From Haematobia irritans (Eukaryota > Arthropoda > Insecta > Diptera > Muscidae): a DNA stretch of 64,000 nucleotides. The notes beneath the pieces were generated by a model. It was given only the letters and a program-made list of their open reading frames with translations, ran no database searches and was not told the DNA's origin. Below are positions 40,791 to 54,671 of this stretch, in pieces. The stretch's first letter is position 1. Each line of letters opens with the position of its first letter. The position numbers were made by a program, and so were the translations under genes. The stretch spans positions 434,001 to 498,000 of the forward strand of contig NW_027445852.1 in NCBI RefSeq assembly GCF_050003625.1. Reading direction: 5' to 3'.

Positions 40791-42664
40791 CCCATAACTC
40801 CTTAAATATGCGTCCTAGAGCCAAAAGGACCTCAATTCGTGATCACTCCCAAAAAATCAAAATTTTGATGAAAATCCTCAAAAAATTGAAATTTTTATAT
40901 GAAAAACTTATTTTGGCCATAACTCCTTAAATATGCGTCCTATAGCCAAAAGGACCTCAATTCGTGACCACCCCCAAAAAATCCAAATTTCGACGAAAAT
41001 CCTCAAAAAAATGAAATTTTTATATGAAAAACTTATTTTGCCCATAACTCCTTAAATATGCGTCCTAGAGCCAAAAGGACCTCAATTCGTGATCACTCCC
41101 ACAAAATCAAAATTTTGATGAAAATCCTCAAAAAAATGAAATTTTTATATGAAAAACTTATTTTGGCCATAACTCCTTAAATATGCGTCCTAGAGCCAAA
41201 AGGACCTCAATTCGTGATCACTCCCACAAAATCAAAATTTTGATGACAATCCTCAAAAAAATGAAATTTTTATATAAAAAACTTATTTTGGCCATAACTC
41301 CTTAAATATGCGTCCTAGAGCCAAAAGGACCTCAATTCGTGACCATCCCCAAAAAATCCAAATTTCGACGAAAATCCTCAAAAAAATGAAATTTTTATAT
41401 GAAAAACTTATTTTGCCCATAACTCCTTAAATATGCGTCCTAGAGCCAAAAGGACCTCAATTCGTGACCACCCCCAAAAAATCAAAATTTTGATGAAAAT
41501 CCTCAAAAAAATGAAATTTTTATATGAAAAACTTATTTTGGCCATAACTCCTTAAATATGCGTCCTAGAGCCAAAAGGACCTCAATTCGTGACCACCCCC
41601 AAAAAATCAAAATTTTGATGACAATCCTCAAAAAAATGAAATTTTTATATGAAAAACTTATTTTGGCCATAACTCCTTAAATATGCGTCCTAGAGCCAAA
41701 AGGACCTCAATTCGTGACCATCCCCAAAAAATCAAAATTTTGATGAAAATCCTCAAAAAAATGAAATTTTTATATGAAAAACTTATTTTGGCCATAACTC
41801 CTTAAATATGCGTCCTAGAGCCAAAAGGACCTCAATTCGTGACCATCCCCAAAAAATCAAAATTTTGATGAAAATCCTCAAAAAATTGAAATTTTTATAT
41901 GAAAAACTTATTTTGGCCATAACTCCTTAAATATGCGTCCTAGAGCCAAAAGGACCTCAATTCGTGACCACCCCCAACAAATCAAAATTTCGACGAAAAT
42001 CCTCAAAAAAATGAAATTTTTATATGAAAAACTTATTTTGGCCATAACTCCTTAAATATGCGTCCTAGAGCCAAAAGGACCTCAATTCGTGACCATCCCC
42101 AAAAAATCCAAATTTCGACGAAAATCCTCAAAAAAATGAAATTTTTATATGAAAAACTTATTTTGGCCAGAACTCCTTAAATATGCGTCCTAGAGCCAAA
42201 AGGACCTCAATTCGTGACCACCCCCTAAAAATCCAAATTTCGACGAACATCCTCAAAAAATTGAAATTTTTATATGAAAAACTTATTTTGGCCATAACTC
42301 CTTAAATATGCGTCCTAGAGCCAAAAGGACCTCAATTCGTGACCACCCCCAAAAAATCAAAATTTTGATGAAAATCCTCAAAAAAATGAAATTTTTATAT
42401 GAAAAACTTATTTTGGCCATAACTCCTTAAATATGCGTCCTAGCGCCAAAAGGACCTCAATTCGTGACCATCCCCAAAAAATCAAAATTTTGATGAAAAT
42501 CCTCAAAAAATTGAAATTTTTATATGAAAAACTTATTTTGACCATAACTCCTTAAATATGCGTCCTAGAGCCAAAAGGACCTCAATTCGTGACCACCCCC
42601 AAAAAATCCAAATTTCGACGAACATCCTCAAAAAAATGAAATTTTTATATGAAAAACTTATTTT

Positions 42665-42777
42665 GGCCACAACTCCTTAAATATGCGTCCTAGAGCCAAA
42701 AGGACCTCAATTCGTGACCACCCCCAAAAAATCCAAATTTCGACGAAAATCCTCAAAAACATGAAATTTTTATATAT
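42665..42777 (-). repeat. 113-bp monomer with net 12-bp loss
   Basis: GGCC spacing is 113 bp. The unit reads TTTTTATATATGGCCATAAC near 42769. The GAAAAACTTATTTT segment that normally precedes GGCC is replaced by AT. This removes part of the otherwise almost invariant block. Confidence 0.9.
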
Positions 42778-44690
42778 GGCCATAACTCCTTAAATATGCG
42801 TCCTAGAGCCAAAAGGACCTCAATTCGTGATCACTCCCAAAAAATCAAAATTTTGATGAAAATCCTCAAAAAAATGAAATTTTTATATGAAAAACTTATT
42901 TTGGCCATAACTCCTTAAATATGCTTCCTAGAGCCAAAAGGACCTCAATTCGTGACCATCCCCAAAAAATCAAAATTTCGACGAAAATCCTCAAAAAAAT
43001 GAAATTTTTATATGAAAAACTTATTTTGGCCATAACTCCTTAAATATGCGTCCTAGAGCCAAAAGGACCTCAATTCGTGATCACTCCCAAAAAATCAAAA
43101 TTTTGATGAAAATCCTCAAAAAATTGAACATTTTATATGAAAAACTTATTTTGGCCATAACTCCTTAAATATGCGTCCTAGAGCCAAAAGGACCTCAATT
43201 CGTGACCACCCGCAAAAAATCCAAATTTCGACGAAAATCCTCAAAAAAATGAAATTTTTATATGAAAAACTTATTTGGGCCATAACTCCTTAAATATGCT
43301 TCCTAGAGCCAAAAGGACCTCAATTCGTGACCATCCCCAAAAAATCACAATTTTGATGAAAATCCTCAAAAAATTGAAATTTTTATATGAAAAACTTATT
43401 TTGGCCATAACTCCTTAAATATGCGTCCTAGAGCCAAAAGGACCTCAATTCGTGACCACCCCCAAAAAATCCAAATTTCGACGAAAATCCTCAAAAAATT
43501 GAAATTTTTATATGAAAAACTTATTTTGGGCCATAACTCCTTAAATATGCTTCCTAGAGCCAAAAGGACCTCAATTCGTGACCATCCCCAAAAAATCAAA
43601 ATTTTGATGAAAATCCTCAAAAAATTGAAATTTTTATATGAAAAACTTATTTTGGGCCATAACTCCTTAAATATGCGTCCTAGAGCCAAAAGGACCTCAA
43701 TTCGTGACCACCCCCAAAAAATCCAAATTTCGACGAACATCCTCAAAAAAATGAAATTTTTATATGAAAAACTTATTTTGGCCACAACTCCTTAAATATG
43801 CGTCCTAGAGCCAAAAGGACCTCAATTCGTGACCACCCCCAAACAATCAAAATTTCGACGAAAATCCTCAAAAAAATGAAATTTTTATATGAAAAACTTA
43901 TTTTGGCCATAACTCCTTAAATATGCGTCCTAGAGCCAAAAGGACCTCAATTCGTGACCATCCCCAAAAAATCCAAATTTCGACGAAAATCCTCAAAAAA
44001 ATGAAATTTTTATATGAAAAACTTATTTAGGCCATAACTCCTTAAATATGCGTCCTAGAGCCAAAAGGACCTCAATTCGTGACCATCCCCAAAAAATCAA
44101 AATTTTGATGAAAATCCTCAAAAAATTGAAATTTTTATATGAAAAACTTATTTTGGCCATAACTCCTTAAATATGCGTCCTAGAGCCAAAAGGACCTCAA
44201 TTCGTGATCACCCCCAAAAAATCCAAATTTCGACGAAAATCCTCAAAAAATTGAAATTTTTATATGAAAAACTTATTTTGGGCCATAACTCCTTAAATAT
44301 GCTTCCTAGAGCCAAAAGGACCTCAATTCGTGACCATCCCCAAAAAATCAAAATTTTGATTAAAATCCTCAAAAAATTGAAATTTTTATATGAAAAACTT
44401 ATTTTGGCCATAACTCCTTAAATATGCGTCCTAGAGCCAAAAGGACCTCAATTCGTGACCACCCCCAAAAAATCAAAATTTTGATGAAAATCCTCAAAAA
44501 ATTGAAATTTTTATATGAAAAACTTATTTTGGCCATAACTCCTTAAATATGCGTCCCAGAGCCAAAAGGACCTCAATTCGTGACCACCCCCAAAAAATCA
44601 AAATTTCGACGAAAATCCTCAGAAAAATGAAATTTTTATATGAAAAACTTATTTTGGCCATAACTCCTTAAATATGCGTCCTAGAGCCAA

Positions 44691-45690
44691 AAGGACCTCA
44701 ATTCGTGATCACTCCCAAAAAATCAAAATTTTGATGAAAATCCTCAAAAAATTGAAATTTTTATATGAAAAACTTATTTTGGCCATAACTCCTTAAATAT
44801 GCGTCCTAGAGCCAAAATGACCTCAATTCGTGACCATCCCCAAAAAATCAAAATTTTGATGAAAATCCTCAAAAAATTTAAATTTTTATATGAAAAACTT
44901 ATTTTGGCCATAACTCCTTAAATATGCGTCCTAGAGCCAAAAGGACCTCAATTCGTGACCATCCCCAAAAAATCAAAATTTCGACGAAAATTCTCAAAAA
45001 ATTGAAATTTTTATATGAAAAACTTATTTTGGCCATAACTCCTTAAATATGCGTCCTAGAGCCAAAAGGATCTCAATTCGTGATCACTCCCAAAAAATCC
45101 AAATTTCGACGAAAATCCTCAAAAAATTGAAATTTTTATATGAAAAACTTATTTTGGCCATAACTCCTTAAATATGCGTCCTAGAGCCAAAAGGACCTCA
45201 ATTCGTGATCACTCCCAAAAAATCAAAATTTTGATGAAAATCCTCAAAAAATTTAAATTTTTATATGAAAAACTTATTTTGGCCATAACTCCTTAAATAT
45301 GCGTCCTAGAGCCAAAATGACCTCAATTCGTGACCATCCCCAAAAAATCAAAATTTTGATGAAAATCCTCAAAAAATTTAAATTTTTATATGAAAAACTT
45401 ATTTTGGCCATAACTCCTTAAATATGCGTCCTAGAGCCAAAAGGACCTCAATTCGTGACCATCCCCAAAAAATCAAAATTTCGACGAAAATTCTCAAAAA
45501 ATTGAAATTTTTATATGAAAAACTTATTTTGGCCATAACTCCTTAAATATGCGTCCTAGAGCCAAAAGGACCTCAATTCGTGATCACTCCCAAAAAATCC
45601 AAATTTCGACGAAAATCCTCAAAAAATTGAAATTTTTATATGAAAAACTTATTTTGGCCATAACTCCTTAAATATGCGTCCTATAGCCAA
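44691..45690 (-). repeat. 4-mer higher-order repeat of 500 bp, two copies
   Basis: The units around 44691-45190 recur at 45191-45690. The marker pair is CGACGAAAATTCTC near 44982 and 45482, preceded by CCATCCCC and followed by a TCACTCCC/AAATTTCGACG unit. Differences are small: GGATCTC near 45069 against GGACCTC, and a TTG/TTT change near 44752 against 45252. Confidence 0.8.
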
Positions 45691-46405
45691 AAGGACCTCA
45701 ATTCGTGACCATCCCCAAAAAATCAAAATTTTGATGAAAATCCTCAAAAAATTGAAATTTTTATATGAAAAACTTATTTTGGCCATAACTCCTTAAATAT
45801 GCGTCCTAGAGCCAAAAGGACCTCAATTCGTGACCACCCCCAAAAAATCCAAATTTCGACGAAAATCCTCAAAAAAATGAAATTTTTATATGAAAAACTT
45901 ATTTTGGCCATAACTCCTTAAATATGCGTCCTAGAGCCAAAAGGACCTCAATTCGTGACCATCCCCAAAAAATCAAAATTTTGATGAAAATCCTCAAAAA
46001 ATTTAAATTTTTATATGAAAAACTTATTTTGGCCATAACTCCTTAAATATGCGTCCTAGAGCCAAAATGACCTCAATTCGTGACCACCCCCAAAAAATCC
46101 AAATTTCGACGAAAATCCTCAAAAAATTGAAATTTTTATATGAAAAACTTATTTGGGCCATAACTCCTTAAATATGCTTCCTAGAGCCAAAAGGACCTCA
46201 ATTCGTGACCATCCCCAAAAAATCACAATTTTGATGAAAATTCTCAAAAAATTGAAATTTTTATATGAAAAACTTATTTTGGCCATAACTCCTTAAATAT
46301 GCGTCCTAGAGCCAAAAGGACCTCAATTCGTGACCACCCCCAAAAAATCCAAATTTCGACGAAAATCCTCAAAAAAATGAAATTTTTATATGAAAAACTT
46401 ATTTT

Positions 46406-46548
46406 GGCCATAACTCCTTAAATATGCGTCCTATAGCCAAAAGGACCTCAATTCGTGATCACTCCCAAAAAATCAAAATTTTGATGAAAATCAAAATTTT
46501 GATGACAATCCTCAAAAAATTGAAATTTTTATATGAAAAACTTATTTT
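46406..46548 (-). repeat. 143-bp monomer with 18-bp duplication
   Basis: CAAAATTTTGATGA occurs twice (about 46475-46506), which adds 18 bp. GGCC spacing is 143 bp. The duplicated core includes the palindromic ATCAAAATTTTGAT, the same element duplicated in the expanded forward-arm unit at 8172-8323. Confidence 0.9.
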
Positions 46549-49500
46549 GGCCATAACTCCTTAAATATGCGTCCTAGAGCCAAAATGACCTCAATTCGTG
46601 ACCACCCCCAAAAAATCCAAATGTCGACGAAAATCCTCAAAAAATTGAAATTTTTATATGAAAAACTTATTTTGGCCATAACTCCTTAAATATGCGTCCT
46701 AGAGCCAAAAGGACCTCAATTCGTGATCACTCCCTCAAAATCAAAATTTTGATGACAATCCTCAAAAAATTGAAATTTTTATATGAAAAACTTATTTTGG
46801 CCATAACTCCTTAAATATGCGTCCTAGAGCCAAAAGGACCTCAATTCGTGACCACCCCCAAAAATCCAAATTTCGACGAACATCCTCAAAAAAATGAAAT
46901 TTTTATATGAAAAACTTATTTTGGCCATAACTCCTTAAATATGCGTCCTAGAGCCAAAAGGACCTCAATTCGTGATCACTCCCAAAAAATCAAAATTTTG
47001 ATGAAAATCCTCAAAAAATTTAAATTTTTATATGAAAAACTTATTTTGGTCATAACTCCTTAAATATGCGTCCTAGAGCCAAAAGGACCTCAATTCGTGA
47101 TCACTCCCAAAAAATCAAAATTTTGATGAAAATCCTCAAAAAATTGAAATTTTTATATGAAAAACTTATTTTGGCCATAACTCCTTAAATATGCGTCCTA
47201 TAGCCAAAAGGACCTCAATTCGTGATCACTCCCAAAAAATCAAAATTTTGATGAAAATCCTCAAAAAATTGAAATTTTTATATAAAAAACTTATTTTGGC
47301 CATAACTCCTTAAATATGCGTCCTAGAGCCAAAAGGACCTCAATTCGTGACCATCCCCAAAAAATCAAAATTTTGATGAAAATCCTCAAAAAATTTAAAT
47401 TTTTATATGAAAAACTTATTTTGGCCATAACTCCTTAAATATGCGTCCTAGAGCCAAAAGGACCTCAATTCGTGACCATCCCCAAAAAATCAAAATTTTG
47501 ATGAAAATCCTCAAAAAATTGAAAATTTTATATGAAAAACTTATTTTGGCCATAACTCCTTAAATATGCGTCCTAGAGCCAAAAGGACCTCAATTCGTGA
47601 CCACCCGCAAAAAATCCAAATTTCGACGAAAATCCTCAAAAAAATGAAATTTTTATATGAAAAACTTATTTTGGCCATAACTCCTTAAATATGCGTCCTA
47701 GAGCCAAAAGGACCTCAATTCGTGATCACTCCCACAAAATCAAAATTTTGATGACAATCCTCAAAAAATTGAAATTTTTATATGAAAAACTTATTTTGGC
47801 CATAACTCCTTAAATATGCGTCCTAGAGCCAAAATGACCTCAATTCGTGACCACCCCCAAAAAATCCAAATTTCGACGAAAATCCTCAAAAAATTGAAAT
47901 TTTTATATGAAAAACTTATTTTGGCCATAACTCCTTAAATATGCTTCCTAGAGCCAAAAGGACCTCAATTCGTGACCACCCCCAAAAAATCCAAATTTCG
48001 ACGAAAATCCTCAAAAAATTGAAATTTTTATATGAAAAACTTATTTTGGGCCATAACTCCTTAAATATGCGTCCTAGAGCCAAAAGGACCTCAATTCGTG
48101 ACCACCCCCAAAAAATCCAAATTTCGACGAAAATCCTCAAAAAATTGAAATTTTTATATGAAAAACTTATTTTGGCCATAACTCCTTAAATATGCGTCCT
48201 AGAGCCAAAAGGACCTCAATTCGTAACCACCCCCAAAAAATCCAAATTTCGACGAAAATCCTCAAAAAATTGAAATTTTTATATGAAAAACTTATTTTGG
48301 CCATAACTCCTTAAATATGCGTCCTAGAGCCAAAAGGACCTCAATTCGTGATCACTCCCTCAAAATCAAAATTTTGATGACAATCCTCAAAAAATTGAAA
48401 TTTTTATATGAAAAACTTATTTTGGCCATAACTCCTTAAATATGCGTCCTAGAGCCAAAAGGACCTCAATTCGTGACCATCCCCAAAAAATCAAAATTTC
48501 GACGAAAATCCTCAAAAAAATGAAATTTTTATATGAAAAACTTATTTTGGCCATAACTCCTTAAATATGCGTCCTAGAGCCAAAAGGACCTCAATTCGTG
48601 ACCACCCCCAAAAAATCAAAATTTCGACGAAAATCCTCAAAAAAATGAAATTTTTATATGAAAAACTTATTTTGGCCACAACTCCTTAAATATGCGTCCC
48701 AGAGCCAAAAGGACCTCAATTCGTGATCACTCCCAAAAAATCAAAATTTTGATGAAAATCCTCAAAAAATTGAAATTTTTATATGAAAAACTTATTTTGG
48801 CCATAACTCCTTAAATATGCTTCCTAGAGCCAAAAGGACCTCAATTCGTGACCATCCCCAAAAAATCAAAATTTCGACGAAAATCCTCAAAAAAATGAAA
48901 TTTTTATATGAAAAACTTATTTTGGCCATAACTCCTTAAATATGCGTCCTAGAGCCAAAAGGACCTCAATTCGTGACCACCCCCAAAAAATCAAAATTTC
49001 GACGAAAATCCTCAAAAAAATGAAATTTTTATATGAAAAACTTATTTTGCCCATAACTCCTTAAATATGCGTCCTAGAGCCAAGAGGACCTCAATTCGTG
49101 ATCACTCCCAAAAAATCAAAATTTTGATGAAAATCCTCAGAAAATTGAAATTTTTATATGAAAAACTTATTTTGGCCATAACTCCTTAAATATGCGTCCT
49201 AGAGCCAAAAGGACCTCAATTCGTGACCACCCCCAAAAAATCAAAATTTCGACGAAAATCCTCAAAAAATTGAAATTTTTATATGAAAAACTTATTTTGG
49301 GCCATAACTCCTTAAATATGCGTCCTAGAGCCAAAAGGACCTCAATTCGTGACCACCCCCTAAAAATCCAAATTTCGACGAACATCCTCAAAAAATTGAA
49401 ATTTTTATATGAAAAACTTATTTTGGCCATAACTCCTTAAATATGCGTCCTAGAGCCAAAATGACCTCAATTCGTGACCACCCCCAAAAAATCCAAATTT

Positions 49501-51802
49501 CGACGAAAATCCTCAAAAAATTGAAATTTTTATATGAAAAACTTATTTTGGCCATAACTCCTTAAATATGCGTCCTAGAGCCAAAAGGACCTCAATTCGT
49601 GATCACTCCCAAAAAATCAAAATTTTGATGAAAATCCTCAAAAAATTGAAATTTTTATATGAAAAACTTATTTTGGCCATAACTCCTTAAATATGCGTCC
49701 TAGAGCCAAAAGGACCTCAATTCGTGGCCACCCCCAAAAAATCCAAATTTCGACGAAAATCCTCAAAAAATAGAAATTTTTATATGAGAAACTTATTTTG
49801 GCCATAACTCCTTAAATATGCGTCCTAGAGCCAAAAGGACCTCAATTCGTGACCACCCCCAAAAAATCAAAATTTTGATGAAAATCCTCAAAAAATTGAA
49901 ATTTTTATATGAAAAACTTATTTTGGCCATAACTCCTTAAATATGCGTCCTAGAGCCAAAAGGACCTCAATTCGTGACCACCCCCAAAAAATCAAAATTT
50001 TGATGAAAATCCTCAAAAAATTGAAATTTTTATATGAAAAACTTATTTTGGCCATAACTCCTTAAATATGCGTCCTAGAGCCAAAAGGACCTCAATTCGT
50101 GACCACCCCCAAAAAATCAAAATTTTGATGAAAATCCTCAAAAAATTGAAATTTTTATATGAAAAACTTATTTTGGGCCATAACTCCTTAAATATGCGTC
50201 CTAGAGCCAAAAGGACCTCAATTCGTGACCACCCCCAAAAAATCCAAATTTCGATGAAAATCCTCAAAAAATTGAAATTTTTATATGAAAAACTTATTTT
50301 GGCCATAACTCCTTAAATATGCGTCCTAGAGCCAAAAGGACCTCAATTCGTGATCACTCCCAAAAAATCAAAATTTTGATGAAAATCCTCAGAAAATTGA
50401 AATTTTTATATGAAAAACTTATTTTGGCCATAACTCCTTAAATATGCGTCCTAGAGCCAAAAGGACCTCAATTCGTGACCACCCCCAAAAAATCCAAATT
50501 TCGACGAAAATCCTCAAAAAATTGAAATTTTTATATGAAAAACTTATTGTGGCCATAACTCCTTAAATATGCGTCCTAGAGCCAAAAGGACCTCAATTCG
50601 TGACCACCCCCAAAAAATCAAAATTTTGATGAAAATCCTCAAAAAATTGAAATTTTTATATGAAAAACTTATTGTGGCCATAACTCCTTAAATATGCGTC
50701 CTAGAGCCAAAAGGACCTCAATTCGTGACCACCCCCAAAAAATCCAAATTTCGACGAAAATCCTCAAAAAATTGAAATTTTTATATGAAAAACTTATTTT
50801 GGCCACAACTCCTTAAATATGCGTCCTAGAGCCAAAAGGACCTCAATTCGTGATCACTCCCAAAAAATCAAAATTTTGATGAAAATCCTCAAAAAATTGA
50901 AATTTTTATATGAAAAACTTATTTTGGGCCATAACTCCTTAAATATGCGTCCTAGAGCCAAAAGGACCTCAATTCGTGATCACCCGCAAAAAATCCAAAT
51001 TTCGACGAAAATCCTCAAAAAAATGAAATTTTTATATGAAAAACTTATTTTGGGCCATAACTCCTTAAATATGCGTCCTAGAGCCAAAAGGACCTCAATT
51101 CGTGACCACCCCCAAAAAATCAAAATTTCGACGAAAATCCTCAAAAAATTGAAATTTTTATATGAAAAACTTATTTTGGCCACAACTCCTTAAATATGCG
51201 TCCTAGAGCCAAAAGGACCTCAATTCGTGATCACTCCCAAAAAATCAAAATTTCGACGAAAATCCTCAAAAAAATGAAATTTTTATATGAAAAACTTATT
51301 TTGCCCATAACTCCTTAAATATGCGTCCTAGAGCCAAAAGGACCTCAATTCGTGATCACTCCCAAAAAATCAAAATTTTGATGAAAATCCTCAGAAAATT
51401 GAAATTTTTATATGAAAAACTTATTTTGGCCATAACTCCTTAAATATGCGTCCTAGAGCCAAAAGGACCTCAATTCGTGACCACCCGCAAAAAATCCAAA
51501 TTTCGACGAAAATCCTCAAAAAAATGAAATTTTTATATGAAAAACCTATTTTGGCCATAACTCCTTAAATATGCGTCCTAGAGCCAAAAGGACCTCAATT
51601 CGTGATCACTCCCAAAAAATCAAAATTTTGATGAAAATCCTCAAAAAATTTAAATTTTTATATGAAAAACTTATTTTGGCCATAACTCCTTAAATATGCG
51701 TCCTAGAGCCAAAAGGACCTCAATTCGTGACCATCCCCAAAAAATCAAAATTTCGACGAAAATCCTCAAAAAATTGAAATTTTTATATGAAAAACTTATT
51801 TT

Positions 51803-51910
51803 GGCCATAACTCCTTAAATATGCGTCCTAGAGCCAAAAGGACCTCAATTCGTGACCATCCCCAAAAAATCAAAATCCTCAAAAAAATGAAATTTTGAAA
51901 AACTTATTTT
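51803..51910 (-). repeat. 108-bp monomer with two deletions
   Basis: GGCC spacing is 108 bp. One deletion removes 12 bp between CAAAA and TCCTC (near 51876), which deletes the palindrome. A second removes 5 bp from the TTTTTATATG tract (AAATTTTGAAAAAC near 51890). Both are flanked by short A/T runs. Confidence 0.88.
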
Positions 51911-52099
51911 GGCCATAACTCCTTAAATATGCGTCCTAGAGCCAAAAGGACCTCAATTCGTGACCACCCCCAAAAAATCCAAATTTCGACGAAAATCCTC
52001 AAAAAATTGAAATTTTTATATGAAAAACTTATTTTGGCCACAACTCCTTAAATATGCGTCCTAGAGCCAAAAGGACCTCAATTCGTGATCACCCCCAAA

Positions 52100-52165
52100 A
52101 AATCCAAATTTCGACGAAAATTCTCAAAAAAAAATCAAATTTTTATATGAAAAATTTATTTTGGC
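52100..52165 (-). repeat. Inverted-arm copy of the long-T monomer type
   Basis: Near 52116-52142 the complement reads AAATTTGATTTTT with nine T then GAGAATTTTCG, which is the long-T type seen at 32.8-35.3 kb on the other strand. The same unit also has AAAAATTTATTTTGG, the complement of the rare AATAAATTTTTC seen at about 20450 and 30700. I noticed no other long-T unit in the inverted arm. Confidence 0.8.
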
Positions 52166-53080
52166 CATAACTCCTTAAATATGCGTCCTAGAGCCAAAAG
52201 GACCTCAATTCGTGACCACCCCCAAAAAATCAAAATTTCGACGAAAATCCTCAAAAAAATGAAATTTTTATATGAAAAACTTATTTTGGCCATAACTCCT
52301 TAAATATGCGTCCTAGAGCCAAAAGGACCTCAATTCGTGACCACCCCCAAAAAATCAAAATTTTGATGAAAATCCTCAAAAACTTTAAATTTTTATATGA
52401 AAAACTTATTTTGGCCATAACTCCTTAAATATGCGTCCTAGAGCCAAAAGGACCTCAATTCGTGACCACCCCCAAAAAATCCAAATTTCGACGAAAATCC
52501 TCAAAAAATTGAAATTTTTATATGAAAAACTTATTTTGGCCATAACTCCTTAAATATGCGTCCTAGAGCCAAAAGGACCTCAATTCGTGACCATCCCCAA
52601 AAAATCAAAATTTTGATGAAAATCCTCAAAAAATTGAAATTTTTATATGAAAAACTTATTTTGGCCATAACTCCTTAAATATGCGTCCTAGAGCCAAAAG
52701 GACCTCAATTCGTGACCACCCCCAAAAAATCCAAATTTCGACGAAAATCCTCAAAAAAATGAAATTTTTATATGAAAAACTTATTTTGGCCACAACTCCT
52801 TAAATATGCGTCCTAGAGCCAAAAGGACCTCAATTCGTGATCACTCCCAAAAAATCAAAATTTTGATGAAAATCCTCAGAAAATTGAAATTTTTATATGA
52901 AAAACTTATTTTGGCCATAACTCCTTAAATATGCGTCCTAGAGCCAAAAGGACCTCAATTCGTGATCACTCCCAAAAAATCCAAATTTCGACGAAAATCC
53001 TCAAAAAATTGAAATTTTTATATGAAAAACTTATTGTGGCCATAACTCCTTAAATATGCGTCCTAGAGCCAAAAGGACCT

Positions 53081-54671
53081 CAATTCGTGACCACCCCCAA
53101 AAAATCCAAATTTCGACGAAAATTCTCAAAAAATTGAAATTTTTATATGAAAAACTTATTTTGGCCACAACTCCTTAAATATGCGTCCTAGAGCCAAAAG
53201 GACCTCAATTCGTGACCACCCCCAAAAAATCCAAATTTCGACGAAAATCCTCAAAAAATTGAAATTTTTATATGAAAAACTTATTGTGGCCATAACTCCT
53301 TAAATATGCGTCCTAGAGCCAAAAGGACCTCAATTCGTGACCACCCGCAAAAAATCCAAATTTCGACGAAAATCCTCAAAAAATTGAAATTTTTATATGA
53401 AAAACTTATTGTGGCCATAACTCCTTAAATATGCGTCCTAGAGCCAAAAGGACCTCAATTCGTGACCACCCCCAACAAATCCAAATTTCGACGAAAATTC
53501 TCAAAAAATTGAAATTTTTATATGAAAAACTTATTTTGGCCACAACTCCTTAAATATGCGTCCTAGAGCCAAAAGGACCTCAATTCGTGACCATCCCCAA
53601 AAAATCCAAATTTCGACGAAAATCCTCAAAAAAATGAAATTTTTATATGAAAAACTTATTTTGGCCATAACTCCTTAAATATGCGTCCTAGAGCCAAAAT
53701 GACCTCAATTCGTGACCACCCCCAAAAAATCCAAATTTCGACGAAAATCCTCAAAAAATTGAAATTTTTATATGAAAAACTTATTTTGGCCATAACTCCT
53801 TAAATATGCGTCCTAGAGCCAAAATGACCTCAATTCGTGACCACCCCCAAAAAATCCAAATTTCGACGAAAATCCTCAAAAAATTGAAATTTTTATATGA
53901 AAAACTTATTTTGGCCATAACTCCTTAAATATGCGTCCTAGAGCCAAAAGGACCTCAATTCGTGATCACTCCCACAAAATCAAAATTTTGATGACAATCC
54001 TCAAAAAAATGAAATTTTTATATGAAAAACTTATTTTGGGCCATAACTCCTTAAATATGCGTCCTAGAGCCAAAAGGACCTCAATTCGTGACCACCCCCA
54101 AAAAATCCAAATTTCGACGAAAATTCTCAAAAAATTGAAATTTTTATATGAAAAACTTATTTTGGCCACAACTCCTTAAATATGCGTCCTAGAGCCAAAA
54201 GGACCTCAATTCGTGACCACCCCCAAAAAATCCAAATTTCGACGAAAATCCTCAAAAAATTGAAATTTTTATATGAAAAACTTATTGTGGCCATAACTCC
54301 TTAAATATGCGTCCTAGAGCCAAAAGGACCTCAATTCGTGACCACCCGCAAAAAATCCAAATTTCGACGAAAATCCTCAAAAAATTGAAATTTTTATATG
54401 AAAAACTTATTGTGGCCATAACTCCTTAAATATGCGTCCTAGAGCCAAAAGGACCTCAATTCGTGACCACCCCCAACAAATCCAAATTTCGACGAAAATT
54501 CTCAAAAAATTGAAATTTTTATATGAAAAACTTATTTTGGCCACAACTCCTTAAATATGCGTCCTAGAGCCAAAAGGACCTCAATTCGTGACCATCCCCA
54601 AAAAATCCAAATTTCGACGAAAATCCTCAAAAAAATGAAATTTTTATATGAAAAACTTATTTTGGCCATAA
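53081..54671 (-). repeat. Five-unit block repeated at 1001-bp spacing
   Basis: About 53081-53670 recurs at 54082-54671. The spacing is 1001 bp (eight monomers plus one base) because a 126-bp GGGCC unit lies between them near 54039. Shared markers are CCCCCAACAAATCC near 53470 and 54471, CTTATTGTGGCC units, CCACCCGC units and the GGCCACAACTCC ends. Confidence 0.82.

Noticed and set aside
43396..43795. The longest ORFs (129 and 124 codons) as a possible repeat protein
   Set aside because: Two adjacent GGGCC units near 43529 and 43655 extend the frame to three monomers. The peptide is three translations of the same satellite unit, with no signal, domain or neighbouring gene.
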